Source: Aquicella siphonis (GTDB lineage Bacteria > Pseudomonadota > Gammaproteobacteria > DSM-16500). Taken from it: 64,000 nt of DNA. Shown piece after piece: positions 9,147-17,847 of the stretch. Position numbers and translations under genes: made by a program. Below the pieces are notes generated by a model that searched no databases, had not been told where the DNA came from, and worked only from the letters and a program-made list of their open reading frames with translations. The DNA is taken from contig NZ_LR699119.1 of NCBI RefSeq assembly GCF_902459485.1, positions 868,001 through 932,000 of the forward strand. The letters run 5' to 3'. Within the stretch, counting starts at the first letter, position 1. Each line of letters starts with the position of its first letter.

Positions 9147-9622
9147 GCAGGATAAAAGTACTAGGCATCGGTTCACCCTACGGTGATGACCAGGCTGGCT
9201 GGAAAGCGGCGGAATTGCTGGCCCAGCGCGCAGCAATCCAATCGTATGCGCCGGATATGCTGTGTATTGAAATCTATGACAGGCCCGGCATGCGGTTGCT
9301 TGACTACTGGCAAGGGGAAAATATCGTTTATATCATCGATGCGGTCGTGTCGGGCGGTGCGATCGGCGCGATTCATCGGTTCCAGAATATGGAAATTGAA
9401 GAAGCGCAATGCATTGTTTCATCGCATGAGATGGGGGTGGCGCAGGCGCTGCAAATAGGCCGGGCGCTGAACCAATTGCCCGAAAACATCATATTTTATG
9501 GCGTTGAAATCCTTCAGGCGGCTCATGGCAGGGATATTTCTTCTTCAGTGGCGCGGGCCGTCTGTCACCTCGTTGCACGTGTAGAGGCTGAGATAACCCG
9601 CACATTGGCGGGCCTGATTTAA
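9143..9622 (+). CDS. [NiFe] hydrogenase maturation protease
   Basis: A 159-residue member of the HycI/HyaD/HoxW endopeptidase family that cleaves the C-terminal extension of the large subunit once nickel is in place. The N-terminal motif GIGSPYGDDQAGW, the middle acidic DRPG segment and SSHEMGVAQAL supply the usual nickel-sensing and recognition residues. The ATG overlaps the hydA stop (ATGA), so it is likely made in proportion with its substrate. It is the last gene of the operon; only 48 bases separate it from a convergent gene. Confidence 0.92.
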   Translation: MSRIKVLGIGSPYGDDQAGWKAAELLAQRAAIQSYAPDMLCIEIYDRPGMRLLDYWQGENIVYIIDAVVSGGAIGAIHRFQNMEIEEAQCIVSSHEMGVAQALQIGRALNQLPENIIFYGVEILQAAHGRDISSSVARAVCHLVARVEAEITRTLAGLI

Positions 9623-9670
9623 TTTCGGGCAAGGATGGATTTTGACGGAGAATCAGGCAGAAAAAGCGGG

Positions 9671-11590
9671 TCAATCGAAGTGGAATCTTCTTCTGCTGGG
9701 GCGCGGTTGGGCAATTTCCTGTAATTCGCTTTTTATCTGTTCCACGCGTAAATTTTTAAGATCATGGAAGTTCATTTTTTCCAGCAGGCTGGCAGCATAG
9801 ACGGACAACGCATTCTGGTAAAGAGGATCAGAATGAATTTTCTCGAGCATTTCCTCTGACTGGGTGTTTTTCGCTGAAGATGATTGCTGCAGGATGCCGA
9901 CCAGCTGGGTGGCAATCCGTTTTTCATCCAGCACAAAATCAATATCATGGTGTGATTCGTCAGCCGAAGCGTTAAATCGGGTGTCAAGATAATTGGCCAT
10001 GATATCGAACGTCCTCGCAGTCATGGCGCCCATGCTGATCAGCATGTCCATCTCATCATTTAGGTAGCTGCTAAACTGCGAGCCATGATTTTTATCAAGC
10101 AGGGATGAATATTTCCTAAGGATGTAAAGTGTTTCATCTCTTTCAACCTTGCCGTATCCTAACAATTTGAACCCCGCGGCCAGCATTTGCACTGGGTGAT
10201 CGTCGGAAATTTGAATAATTATATGCGGTAGATCCTGTTCCATTTCACTCAACCCCGTCCAGCTTGAAGCCAGGGTGTGAGCGTGATAAGGATGATCAGC
10301 TACAAGACGTGACGTTAGATCATTCAGCATTGCGCTGGCTTGAAGACGCGCCAGGCATTGCGCGACATTATCGGCAGAGGAAAAATAATAACCATGCTGT
10401 TCGGACTCCCATTTTGACAATATTTCCTGATAGAGACGCGCGAGTGAAGCATCATGATGCAGCAATATTGCTCCTTCAGCGATAAAAACAGCAGAGTCAG
10501 GGTGGCTGCGCAAATAGTCTTCGTAAGGTGAGAAAGGTATGCCGCTTTCATGCAGTTTTCTGAATGCAGTAACCATGTTGTTTCGGTCATGAAATAATTG
10601 TTTCCAGAAGCCGGATTTTTCGGCGGCATCCGGGCTTACGTTGTCAAATAACCCATGTCTTTTCTGGCCGGTCTTGGGCGCCCAGGTCAAGCCTTCTTCC
10701 TTATGGTGTTCGATTTCAAAATAGGAGACGGCAGATTCTATCTCTACGGGGCGCACCTGTATGGCCGCGCCCCAATTGTATAAATATACTTTTGGCGGTG
10801 CGTGGCAGACATACACATTAAAAGTATGCGGTATGCCGAATTCAATCGCTTCGGCAAGCGCGATATCATCAGAATTTTCCTTGATATGCTGTGATTTCCG
10901 GTAAGCCCTGATGAAACCATGCCCTGTCCGCTTTTTGATTTCAGCATTCATATATTCCAGATTGTTCAGATGACAATCTAAAAATTCATCGAATTCAATC
11001 TCATGCCCTGTGCGATAAGCAAGAATCACGTCATTATTGATCATGGGCATAATTTCATAAACCAGATCGGTATTGAATTGGTATTTAAGCGGATTGAGCG
11101 CAAGCCCTGTCTGGCTGCCCGCCAGCCGGCGTCTAAGCGTTTCCGGGTCGGGAATATTTTTCAGGCGTATGTCGTTGCAATCGATATATATTCCTGTCAT
11201 TTCAGGGTGGATATCAGGATATACTTTTAACAGTAAAAAAAGGCGTAATGTGTCTGCGGCCATGGCGTAGGGCAATTTGTCTTTTTCATTGCCCAGTTTG
11301 ACCAGACGATCTATCCATCTCATGAGCTTGATGGATTTTTCATCGGTGCAGTTGATGTCGCGATAATCCTTGATGACGATGCCGTTTTGTTCGAGTACAT
11401 GCCTGGCTTGCGGATCGAGGATGGACGCGTCGGTCCATAAGCATACCTGATATTCATTTTCATATCCTGCGGCGTCAATATCAGCTTTGATCTTCACCAG
11501 ATTATCAATTACACTGGCTCTGACGCTGCCGTCAGGTGAAAACCAAATACCATTAATGACGGCTTTGATGTCATTGCTGCGTGCTTTCAT
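9671..11590 (-). CDS. Candidate effector with sugar-binding-DXD glycosyltransferase-like region
   Basis: A 639-residue protein with no signal peptide or membrane segment. Residues 105-145 resemble the core of TcdA/TcdB-like and OCH1-like glycosyltransferases: AADTLRLFLLL (Asp113, Arg116) followed about 20 residues later by GIYIDCND, where a DXD-type metal motif usually sits. Family members transfer sugars from nucleotide sugars, often onto host proteins. The remaining 450 residues are not recognised. ATG 11590 follows a GCGAGGA ribosome site and a TATACT -10 box. It converges on the hydrogenase operon. The fold call rests on one motif, so the function is tentative. Confidence 0.75.
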   Translation of the reverse strand: MKARSNDIKAVINGIWFSPDGSVRASVIDNLVKIKADIDAAGYENEYQVCLWTDASILDPQARHVLEQNGIVIKDYRDINCTDEKSIKLMRWIDRLVKLGNEKDKLPYAMAADTLRLFLLLKVYPDIHPEMTGIYIDCNDIRLKNIPDPETLRRRLAGSQTGLALNPLKYQFNTDLVYEIMPMINNDVILAYRTGHEIEFDEFLDCHLNNLEYMNAEIKKRTGHGFIRAYRKSQHIKENSDDIALAEAIEFGIPHTFNVYVCHAPPKVYLYNWGAAIQVRPVEIESAVSYFEIEHHKEEGLTWAPKTGQKRHGLFDNVSPDAAEKSGFWKQLFHDRNNMVTAFRKLHESGIPFSPYEDYLRSHPDSAVFIAEGAILLHHDASLARLYQEILSKWESEQHGYYFSSADNVAQCLARLQASAMLNDLTSRLVADHPYHAHTLASSWTGLSEMEQDLPHIIIQISDDHPVQMLAAGFKLLGYGKVERDETLYILRKYSSLLDKNHGSQFSSYLNDEMDMLISMGAMTARTFDIMANYLDTRFNASADESHHDIDFVLDEKRIATQLVGILQQSSSAKNTQSEEMLEKIHSDPLYQNALSVYAASLLEKMNFHDLKNLRVEQIKSELQEIAQPRPSRRRFHFD

Positions 11591-11621
11591 GCTGTCCTCG
11601 CGTCAGCGTGCTTATTATTAA

Positions 11622-11627
11622 AGTATA
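11622..11627 (-). promoter_or_regulatory. Putative -10 box TATACT for the glycosyltransferase-like gene
   Basis: On the minus strand the sequence reads GATTATACTTTAA, 31 bases before the ATG at 11590. The same 13 bases occur before the ankyrin metalloprotease gene (25478-25483 region). No good -35 hexamer is visible, which would fit an activator-dependent promoter. Confidence 0.35.
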
Positions 11628-11733
11628 ATCGATGTGGAATTTATTTGATTATTAATTAACAACAGCTTGCATATGCGGATACATTGATCGCCGTCGTTTG
11701 TCGCGAGGCAGGGTTGGCGCGGGAAAGATTCCA

Positions 11734-13050
11734 TTAACGCGTGAGCCGGTAAATCAACAAGGCGGCGCGCTCTGTCTGCACTGTCAGAAAGTCAAGATTG
11801 ATGGTTTCCGCGTGCGAATGCGCGCCTGTTCCCAGCGCGCCCAGTCCGGCCAGATTTGCCGGTACGATAGAGGCGATATGTGAAATATCGCCCGCGCCTC
11901 TCAGGCCGGGGTCCAGCGGTTTGATGTGGCCATGTCCCGCATCAAAACTGGCGTTGCTGTATTTTTTTAATAATTCAATATTGCCGGAAGCAGGCGGCAT
12001 GGCGGGAATGCCGTCTTCAAACTTGATGGAAGCGATTGTTCCGGGCAAATGATTGTTTACAATTGCTTCAAACTGTTTTTCAGCGGATTGCTTTTGCTCC
12101 AGTGTTAAAAAGCGCAAGTCTCCGGTTGCCATTGTGTTCTTCGCGATGACATTATCCTTCCCGAATGCCACGCCTTGCGATGCGTTTTTATTATAACGAG
12201 CTGTGGTGCCGCCGAAAATCAGGCCTGGGCTGAAAGTCAGATAGCGTTCGCCGGAAAGTGCCGTCCGCATGGTGTCGAGAATGCGCGATATTTCATAGAT
12301 GGCGCCAAATCCGGCGGTTTTCTGGAAAATTTCAGACGAATGCGCTTCGGTTCCTCGTGCTTCAATCACCCATTTCGCTATGCCGCGGCGGGCAATCGCT
12401 GCGGTATCGGCCGTGATGGCCCATTCAAAATCCAGCGCAACATCGCTGTGACGGGCGGCGTCGATCAGGGATTTTCTTGAGATTGAGACGGGCTTTCCGG
12501 AATTTTCTTCATCTCCTGTGAGGACGACGGTAATGGATGTATTATTCAGAGCATGGGCCGCCTCCAGGGCTTTCAAGGCGTAAAGCAGTATGACATCGCC
12601 TCCCTTGTCGTCAATGACGCCGGGACCTGTCGCATGATTGCCGCGGCGTACGAATTTATTGAACGTGGCGTCATTGGGAAAGACAGTATCCAGATGTCCT
12701 ATCAGTAGCAGTCTCTTGCCCTTTGTTCCCGTGCGCTCGGCGATCAGTGTGCCGGCCCGCTGCATGCCGGCTGGCAGATCTGCCCACCTGGTTTTAAATC
12801 CGAGTTGCTCAAGCTCATTCCGCAGCAGATTTCCAACACGGCGGATGCCCGGTATATTCATTGTGCCACTGTTTACATTGACCAGTTCTTCCAGCATCCG
12901 TATCTGTCTGGTGCGGTTCTGTTTTATATGGTCAATGATTTGATTTTCTGTCTGATCCAGAGGAATGGCTTGCGCCGTCCTGGAAGCAAGCACAATAATC
13001 AGAATACTTAATCGGAGAAGCTGTCGTGTAACACGCATGCAAATGACCAT
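11734..13050 (-). CDS. Secreted M20-family metallopeptidase (glutamate carboxypeptidase-like)
   Basis: A 438-residue zinc peptidase of the M20/ArgE-CPG2 group. A signal peptide ends near TAQA-IPLD, so the enzyme probably acts in the periplasm. Metal-site motifs are GHLDTVF, GPGVIDDKGG and GDEENSG, followed by the dimerisation domain and a C-terminal HSHAE. The ATG at 13050 is used here; an in-frame ATG at 13038 gives a shorter signal peptide and is equally possible because neither has a clear ribosome site. It lies 13 bases downstream of a transporter gene on the same strand, suggesting cleavage and uptake of a peptide or folate-type substrate as one unit. Confidence 0.88.
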   Translation of the reverse strand: MVICMRVTRQLLRLSILIIVLASRTAQAIPLDQTENQIIDHIKQNRTRQIRMLEELVNVNSGTMNIPGIRRVGNLLRNELEQLGFKTRWADLPAGMQRAGTLIAERTGTKGKRLLLIGHLDTVFPNDATFNKFVRRGNHATGPGVIDDKGGDVILLYALKALEAAHALNNTSITVVLTGDEENSGKPVSISRKSLIDAARHSDVALDFEWAITADTAAIARRGIAKWVIEARGTEAHSSEIFQKTAGFGAIYEISRILDTMRTALSGERYLTFSPGLIFGGTTARYNKNASQGVAFGKDNVIAKNTMATGDLRFLTLEQKQSAEKQFEAIVNNHLPGTIASIKFEDGIPAMPPASGNIELLKKYSNASFDAGHGHIKPLDPGLRGAGDISHIASIVPANLAGLGALGTGAHSHAETINLDFLTVQTERAALLIYRLTR

Positions 13051-13063
13051 TTTTCAGGGTGAA

Positions 13064-14347
13064 TTAAATAGGCTGACCTCTCTTTTCCTGGATATGAGTG
13101 GATGTCCAGAGTGCGAAGCACGATGCCAGAATCATATATATCGCGGGAGAGGAATTGTTTTTTGTCATTTCTATCAGCCAGGTCGCAATCAGCGGACAAG
13201 TTCCGCCAAAAACAGCCAGGCCGATGTTGAAGCCGAATGACAGGCCTGTGTATCGGTTTAGCGTGTCAAACGATTCAACCATGCTGACAAACGCGGTCGG
13301 CAGGAACAGGCTGAAGATGAAGGTGAAAGTTCCCATGGCGATATAAACTTGCGAGATAGAGCCGGATGAAAACATGACAAACAAGGGGTAAGCCAGAATA
13401 GCCATGGCGATACAGGAGGCGTACAGGATTGCCTTGCGGTTGATATAATCTGAAACATATCCAAACATCAATACCAGACAGGCCAGGCATAAAATATAAA
13501 AGCTGTTTACTTGCAGTGCAAATTCATGGCTGTAGTGCTGCACGTTAGTAAGATAAGTCGGCATCCAGATAAACAATATCTGATAGAAAATACCCCAGCA
13601 GCTTGCCAGACCAATTACAATGAGCAGATTTTTGAATACACGGTGATCCTTCAATAATGCGGAGACTGGGTAGCGTTTTCGTTCCATTTTTTCATTCTGC
13701 CGGTTTCTGAAATATGGCGTTTCGGGCATGGTGATACGTAAAAGGATACTGACAAGACAAAGAGCGGCCCCGGCCCAATAACCTACACGCCATCCCCATG
13801 CCAAAAGCTGCTGTTGGGAAAAGCTGTTAATGATCAGCAAAGATGCGGTTGAGCTGATTAAAATGCCCAGCGCGGCGCTGGTTGGCACGGTGCTGACCCA
13901 TAGTGACCGGCGCGACGCAGGCGCGTATTCGGCGATATAGACGGCCGATCCAGTATGTTCTCCACCGGCGGATAATCCCTGGCTGATCCGTAACAGGCAA
14001 AGAAGTATCGGGCTGGCCAGGCCAATACTGTCATAAGTAGGCAGACAGCCAATCAATAACGTGGGCACACCCATCATGACCAGTGATAAGATCAGAGCGC
14101 GCTGCCGGCCGTAAGTGTCTCCAATCCAGCCAAACAGGACTCCGCCTAATGGGCGCACAAAGAAGCTGAGGGCGAAAACGGTAAAAGTCAAAGTGAGGGA
14201 CAGGAGTGAGTTTTTTGATGGGAAAAAAAGCTGCGAAATGGTGGAAGCAAGATACCCATACAATAAAAAATTGTACCATTCGTTTAAATTGCCAATAGTC
14301 CCGCCCAGGATAATATGCCACATATTTCGTTTAGCTAACGCTTGCAT
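13064..14347 (-). CDS. MFS transporter, metabolite:H+ symporter (ProP-like)
   Basis: A 427-residue, roughly 12-helix major facilitator protein of the metabolite:H+ symporter group (ProP, KgtP, ShiA). Signatures are GNLNEWYNFLLYG in helix 1, FFVRPLGGVLFGWIGDTYGRQRAL between helices 2 and 3 (shown in part), and RISQGLSAGGEHTGSAVYIAEY. Substrates of this family are small carboxylates, betaines or amino acids; which one cannot be told. TGAGG lies eight bases before the ATG. The M20 peptidase gene follows within 13 bases, so the two are probably cotranscribed. Confidence 0.9.
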   Translation of the reverse strand: MQALAKRNMWHIILGGTIGNLNEWYNFLLYGYLASTISQLFFPSKNSLLSLTLTFTVFALSFFVRPLGGVLFGWIGDTYGRQRALILSLVMMGVPTLLIGCLPTYDSIGLASPILLCLLRISQGLSAGGEHTGSAVYIAEYAPASRRSLWVSTVPTSAALGILISSTASLLIINSFSQQQLLAWGWRVGYWAGAALCLVSILLRITMPETPYFRNRQNEKMERKRYPVSALLKDHRVFKNLLIVIGLASCWGIFYQILFIWMPTYLTNVQHYSHEFALQVNSFYILCLACLVLMFGYVSDYINRKAILYASCIAMAILAYPLFVMFSSGSISQVYIAMGTFTFIFSLFLPTAFVSMVESFDTLNRYTGLSFGFNIGLAVFGGTCPLIATWLIEMTKNNSSPAIYMILASCFALWTSTHIQEKRGQPI

Positions 14348-14494
14348 TCTGCAAACCTCATGGGGTGTGGGATGTGATTGATTGGAAAGTGGACAGAAGA
14401 ATAAAAGAATGACTTGGTGAAGTCAATATGTACGGTCTTGGAATCATGGTACAGCATCAATCTAAGAGAGGCGGCTTTGATATTGGGAGGATGT

Positions 14495-14621
14495 TCATTG
14501 AACTGCGCCAGTCTTTAAGCATGACTAATTCGCTCCATACGCCACATCCATGTGGCAAGGGATTTCATCCTGAAATCCAGTCGCTCATCTGTCATGCTTA
14601 AAGACTGGCGCAGTTCAATGA
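14495..14621. repeat. 127-bp palindromic element with nested hairpins
   Basis: The two ends (14495-14525 and 14591-14621) are perfect 31-base inverted repeats. With G-U pairs and one mismatch, pairing extends outward to about 14487 and 14629. Inside are two smaller perfect hairpins, GCCACAT-CC-ATGTGGC (14541-14556) and GGATTTCA-TCC-TGAAATCC (14560-14578). The whole folds as a long stem capped by a multi-branch loop. It fills most of the 300 bases between two minus-strand genes. It could be a MITE/REP-type mobile repeat or a strong transcription terminator for the acyl-CoA dehydrogenase gene. No second copy lies in this window and no target duplication was seen. Confidence 0.85.
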
Positions 14622-14647
14622 GCACCTTCGATATTCGCGAAAAAATG

Positions 14648-16366
14648 TTAGTCTGTTTGCATGATTCGTGATATCAGATTCAAATAGCCGCGATCCAGGC
14701 TGGCTTTCTGGCTGCCAAGGCGCGTCAGGCAAAAATACCGTAAGCAATCCATTTTTGAATCTGACTTTTCACGGGTTTGCTGATCAACTGCCTCATGATA
14801 GAGCATGACGGCACAATATAGGATAACCATGCGATCGACAAGTTGCCGGATTTGCAGTTGCTGCAAATCCGTTTCCTGTTCACGAAATGTTTTTATCAGG
14901 GTTTCCAGACGGGCAAGTTCGTCCTGTACCGGCTGAAGAATCTCCGATAGTGTTTTGAGTTTATTCATCTCGGCGCGCATATAGGAAATATACAGGGAAT
15001 CCAGGTCAAATTTTAAAATATCCTTGAGTATTTGCGCGCGCAAAACATTATGCGTGCCTTCCCAGTTTTCACACACGATACTATCGCGCAGCAAGCGCGG
15101 GATGGCGGAAAAGGTTTCGATCGTCCCGTTGCCGGCAAGCGTATCCAGCGCATGATGAATATGCTGGACGGACCACTGCGCTGACAGGTATTTTTGCATG
15201 TTGACCAGCAGACGCAGTAAAAGTTTTACATTCTCGCCGCTGGCGGCGCCGGTATCATATTCATCCTGCAGGCGTGCTGTCGCAAATACGGCAGCCAGCA
15301 TGGCTGAATTTTCTGATTTTATGCGTGCGAGGTTTTCCGCGGCCAGGGGATGTGCAATGACGGATTTTGAAAAGACGATGCGGCGGCGGGCATAATGGCA
15401 GGCCTGAAAAAACGCGCGCCTTGCCATGCCCAGTACGCATATGGTATTGAACAGCCTGGATAGATGTAACACATTATCCATGACCAGATGAAATCCATCT
15501 TCGACATTTCCCAGTGTCAAGGCATAGGCGTCCTGAAAATCGACTTCACCCGTCGCCATGGAGCGTGTGCCAATCTTGTCTTTCAGTCTTCTGATGAAGT
15601 AATGGTTGGGTTCTCCGTTCCATAAAGCCGGTACGAGAAATAATCCCAATCCCTTTGTACCGGGAATGCCGGGATCATGCCGTGCGGTAAGGAATATGAG
15701 ATCCGCGCCCGCGTTTGAGCAAAACCATTTTTCACCCCGGATGCGCCAAACGTTTTCATTTTCGCGGCGGGCTTCCACCGCATTCAGGCCAACATCGGAA
15801 CCGCCCTGTATTTCAGTCAGGAATTGTGCCCCTGTATAATTCGTATCGTAAGAAGACGCCGTCAATCTTTCAATGTAAGCCTGTTTTCCAGGAAAATCCG
15901 GTGTTTTTTGCAGCACACGAATGATGCCGGCGGAACACGCGGCGGGGCAGTTGTGGCCTGCTTCGCCTGCCTGCGAGGATAAAAACAGAAACGCCAGGCA
16001 TTCCGTCATTCCGCCAGGGCGGGACATGCGCTTTAACATTTGCGTGCCGTAGATAATGTTTCCGGCTTCACGATATGACGGATGGTGGATGACGCGCTGG
16101 TGCGGGTTGCCCGCCGCGTCGTAATGCTCGATGCGGGGAAGATTGTACGAAAGATTGTTTTCCGTCACCAGCGGTTCCAGCTCAGCCGCCACCTTCAGCC
16201 CAAAGGATTCCAGTTCCGGATGGAGTCTTGTAAAATCGGCTGGCAGCGCATGCTTAATCGTGTGCGCGTAATCCCTATCTGCAGCATAGACGTTTTTCCG
16301 GCAGTCCATCAGCCAATCAGATATGGCCTGGCGACCTTTTCCTGTATTATCCGCTTTTATATTCAT
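14648..16366 (-). CDS. AidB-like acyl-CoA dehydrogenase
   Basis: A 572-residue FAD-dependent protein of the AidB branch of acyl-CoA dehydrogenases, longer than the usual 380-residue enzymes. It has the flavin-binding GAQFLTEIQGGSDVG, the KWFCSN and IGTRSM segments of the middle domain, and the C-terminal CENWEGTHNVLRAQ motif typical of AidB. E. coli AidB is linked to the alkylation response; many relatives are simply acyl-CoA dehydrogenases. TAGGGA precedes the ATG by nine bases. It is the last gene of a minus-strand run starting with the GNAT gene at 18375, and the palindromic element lies just beyond its stop. Confidence 0.9.
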   Translation of the reverse strand: MNIKADNTGKGRQAISDWLMDCRKNVYAADRDYAHTIKHALPADFTRLHPELESFGLKVAAELEPLVTENNLSYNLPRIEHYDAAGNPHQRVIHHPSYREAGNIIYGTQMLKRMSRPGGMTECLAFLFLSSQAGEAGHNCPAACSAGIIRVLQKTPDFPGKQAYIERLTASSYDTNYTGAQFLTEIQGGSDVGLNAVEARRENENVWRIRGEKWFCSNAGADLIFLTARHDPGIPGTKGLGLFLVPALWNGEPNHYFIRRLKDKIGTRSMATGEVDFQDAYALTLGNVEDGFHLVMDNVLHLSRLFNTICVLGMARRAFFQACHYARRRIVFSKSVIAHPLAAENLARIKSENSAMLAAVFATARLQDEYDTGAASGENVKLLLRLLVNMQKYLSAQWSVQHIHHALDTLAGNGTIETFSAIPRLLRDSIVCENWEGTHNVLRAQILKDILKFDLDSLYISYMRAEMNKLKTLSEILQPVQDELARLETLIKTFREQETDLQQLQIRQLVDRMVILYCAVMLYHEAVDQQTREKSDSKMDCLRYFCLTRLGSQKASLDRGYLNLISRIMQTD

Positions 16367-16405
16367 CAGCCATTCATCCCTAGCAAATGCACCGTGTTTC
16401 TGCCG

Positions 16406-16942
16406 TTACTTCATCCTGGAGGGTAGTCTGATGGTGTCGCCCGCAACCATGAATACGCCTTTACCTTGATGATGAAGAGTGCGTGGTTTTTTTCTGGTGG
16501 ACGCAATCCAGGCATTGACAACTTCCAGAATAAAAAAGTTGTAGCGGACAGTCAATGTCGTATCTATGACCCTGCACTCAAGGTTAGCATAACAGTCAGC
16601 AATCAACGGCGCGTGTACACAGGCTGCGGGAGCGGATGTGAGTTTGAACGTCTTGAATTTGTCGGTTTTCCGTCCGGTCGTGTTTCCGCATCCGGTTACC
16701 TGTTTCGCCAAATCGACAGAAGGAATGTTGATCACGCACTCCTTGGCTGCTTTTAGTATATTGAAGCTGAAATTTCGGTTGCTGATTACGCACCCGATGA
16801 CAGGAGGTTCGAAATCCATCATGGTATGCCACGACATTGTCATGATGTTCGCTTTGCCTTTATGGGCAGTCGTGACCAGCACGACCGGGCCTGGTTCCAG
16901 AAGACGGTACACTTGAGACAAAGGCAGGTTTTTTTTCTTCAT
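16406..16942 (-). CDS. Flavin reductase-like FMN-binding protein
   Basis: A 178-residue protein with the split-barrel flavin reductase fold: PGPVVLVTT, NIMTMSWHTMMDFEPPVIG and FNILKAAKECVINIP are the usual FMN-contacting strands. Such proteins reduce free flavin with NAD(P)H or bind FMN as a store. It sits 16 bases after the ATP-cone nuclease gene and 39 bases before the AidB-like dehydrogenase, all on the minus strand, so it could supply reduced flavin to a neighbour; this is inference. Confidence 0.85.
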   Translation of the reverse strand: MKKKNLPLSQVYRLLEPGPVVLVTTAHKGKANIMTMSWHTMMDFEPPVIGCVISNRNFSFNILKAAKECVINIPSVDLAKQVTGCGNTTGRKTDKFKTFKLTSAPAACVHAPLIADCYANLECRVIDTTLTVRYNFFILEVVNAWIASTRKKPRTLHHQGKGVFMVAGDTIRLPSRMK

Positions 16943-16958
16943 AAGGACATCCAGTAAT

Positions 16959-17783
16959 TTATGTTGGCTGGCACAGCGTATGGCATTGCCTGATGATGGA
17001 TTCTCTTCTCGGTCCGGGAATTCGCAAGGAATCCAGCAGGGCAGGGTGATTGTGAATGGACTGGCATAAAATGATGTTATTTGACATCAATCGTGAGACT
17101 TCCGCGCGTGTAAAATTGGTGATACAGGTGATGGGGTACAACCCTGATATTTCAATCAGGTCTTTCAGGCTGCCTTTTTGCGGATAATTCCAGGAAATCA
17201 GGTGTAATCCCGCGCATGTTCCATATTTCAAGGCGTCGTCAGTGAAACGTGTATTAGTGATCAGCCATCCTTCGACGTTTAAAGAAGCTTCATGCCTGTG
17301 CGCTTTTTCTATGTCCAGGACACGTGCCTTGAAATACAGGGAGACTTTGACGTCACATGAAATGCCGGGACGGTTATGATACTTGCATTCCACGTAAAGC
17401 ATTTTGCCGTTTTTTCTTGCTGTCACGTCTACTTCATGGTTTACGCAGTAACCCCGCACCATCTGATTGTTTTTCACCTGGAAACCCTGGTGCCGCAGAA
17501 GTTCGGCAACATACTTCTCAAACGGATATCCTGATATCCCCAATTGCATGATTGCCCGTTTCAAATGATACTTCGCCGCCAGTGCCTGTGATTTCTTGCG
17601 CAACAACCTGAATGCAATGCGGTAGATTTCGCGGGTTGACATGCCTTCTGTCAATTCATTCGATACTTCATCTACCACCTGCTCGATCAGATTGCGGTCT
17701 GTGCCTACGCGGTTCAATGATTTGCGGATCTTGCCGGGGTCAAACGGCACGCTTTCTCCTGAAGCTTTGATGACATTGACCAT
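16959..17783 (-). CDS. ATP-cone domain fused to Mrr-type nuclease domain
   Basis: The 274-residue protein begins with an ATP-cone (residues 1-90: VNVIKASGESVPFDPGKIRKS and the SGYPFE boundary), the nucleotide-sensing module of ribonucleotide reductases and NrdR. It continues into a PD-(D/E)xK nuclease of the Mrr type, with FEKYVAELLRHQGF, then HEVDV (Asp119) and VECKYH (Glu132, Lys134). The C-terminal 70 residues are unassigned. The combination predicts a DNA endonuclease whose activity is controlled by ATP or dATP. Related fusions are known in other bacteria. It has no methyltransferase neighbour. Confidence 0.82.
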   Translation of the reverse strand: MVNVIKASGESVPFDPGKIRKSLNRVGTDRNLIEQVVDEVSNELTEGMSTREIYRIAFRLLRKKSQALAAKYHLKRAIMQLGISGYPFEKYVAELLRHQGFQVKNNQMVRGYCVNHEVDVTARKNGKMLYVECKYHNRPGISCDVKVSLYFKARVLDIEKAHRHEASLNVEGWLITNTRFTDDALKYGTCAGLHLISWNYPQKGSLKDLIEISGLYPITCITNFTRAEVSRLMSNNIILCQSIHNHPALLDSLRIPGPRRESIIRQCHTLCQPT

Positions 17784-17847
17784 GTCAGATATCCCGCCTT
17801 AATGCGATCAAAAGTCAAAACACGCCGCCTCGGTCAGTCTGGCAAGA

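Noticed and set aside
14495-14621. ERIC element or integron attC site
   Set aside because: The length equals ERIC (127 bp) and it is palindromic, but the sequence does not match ERIC, and attC R/L box sequences (GTTRRRY) are absent.
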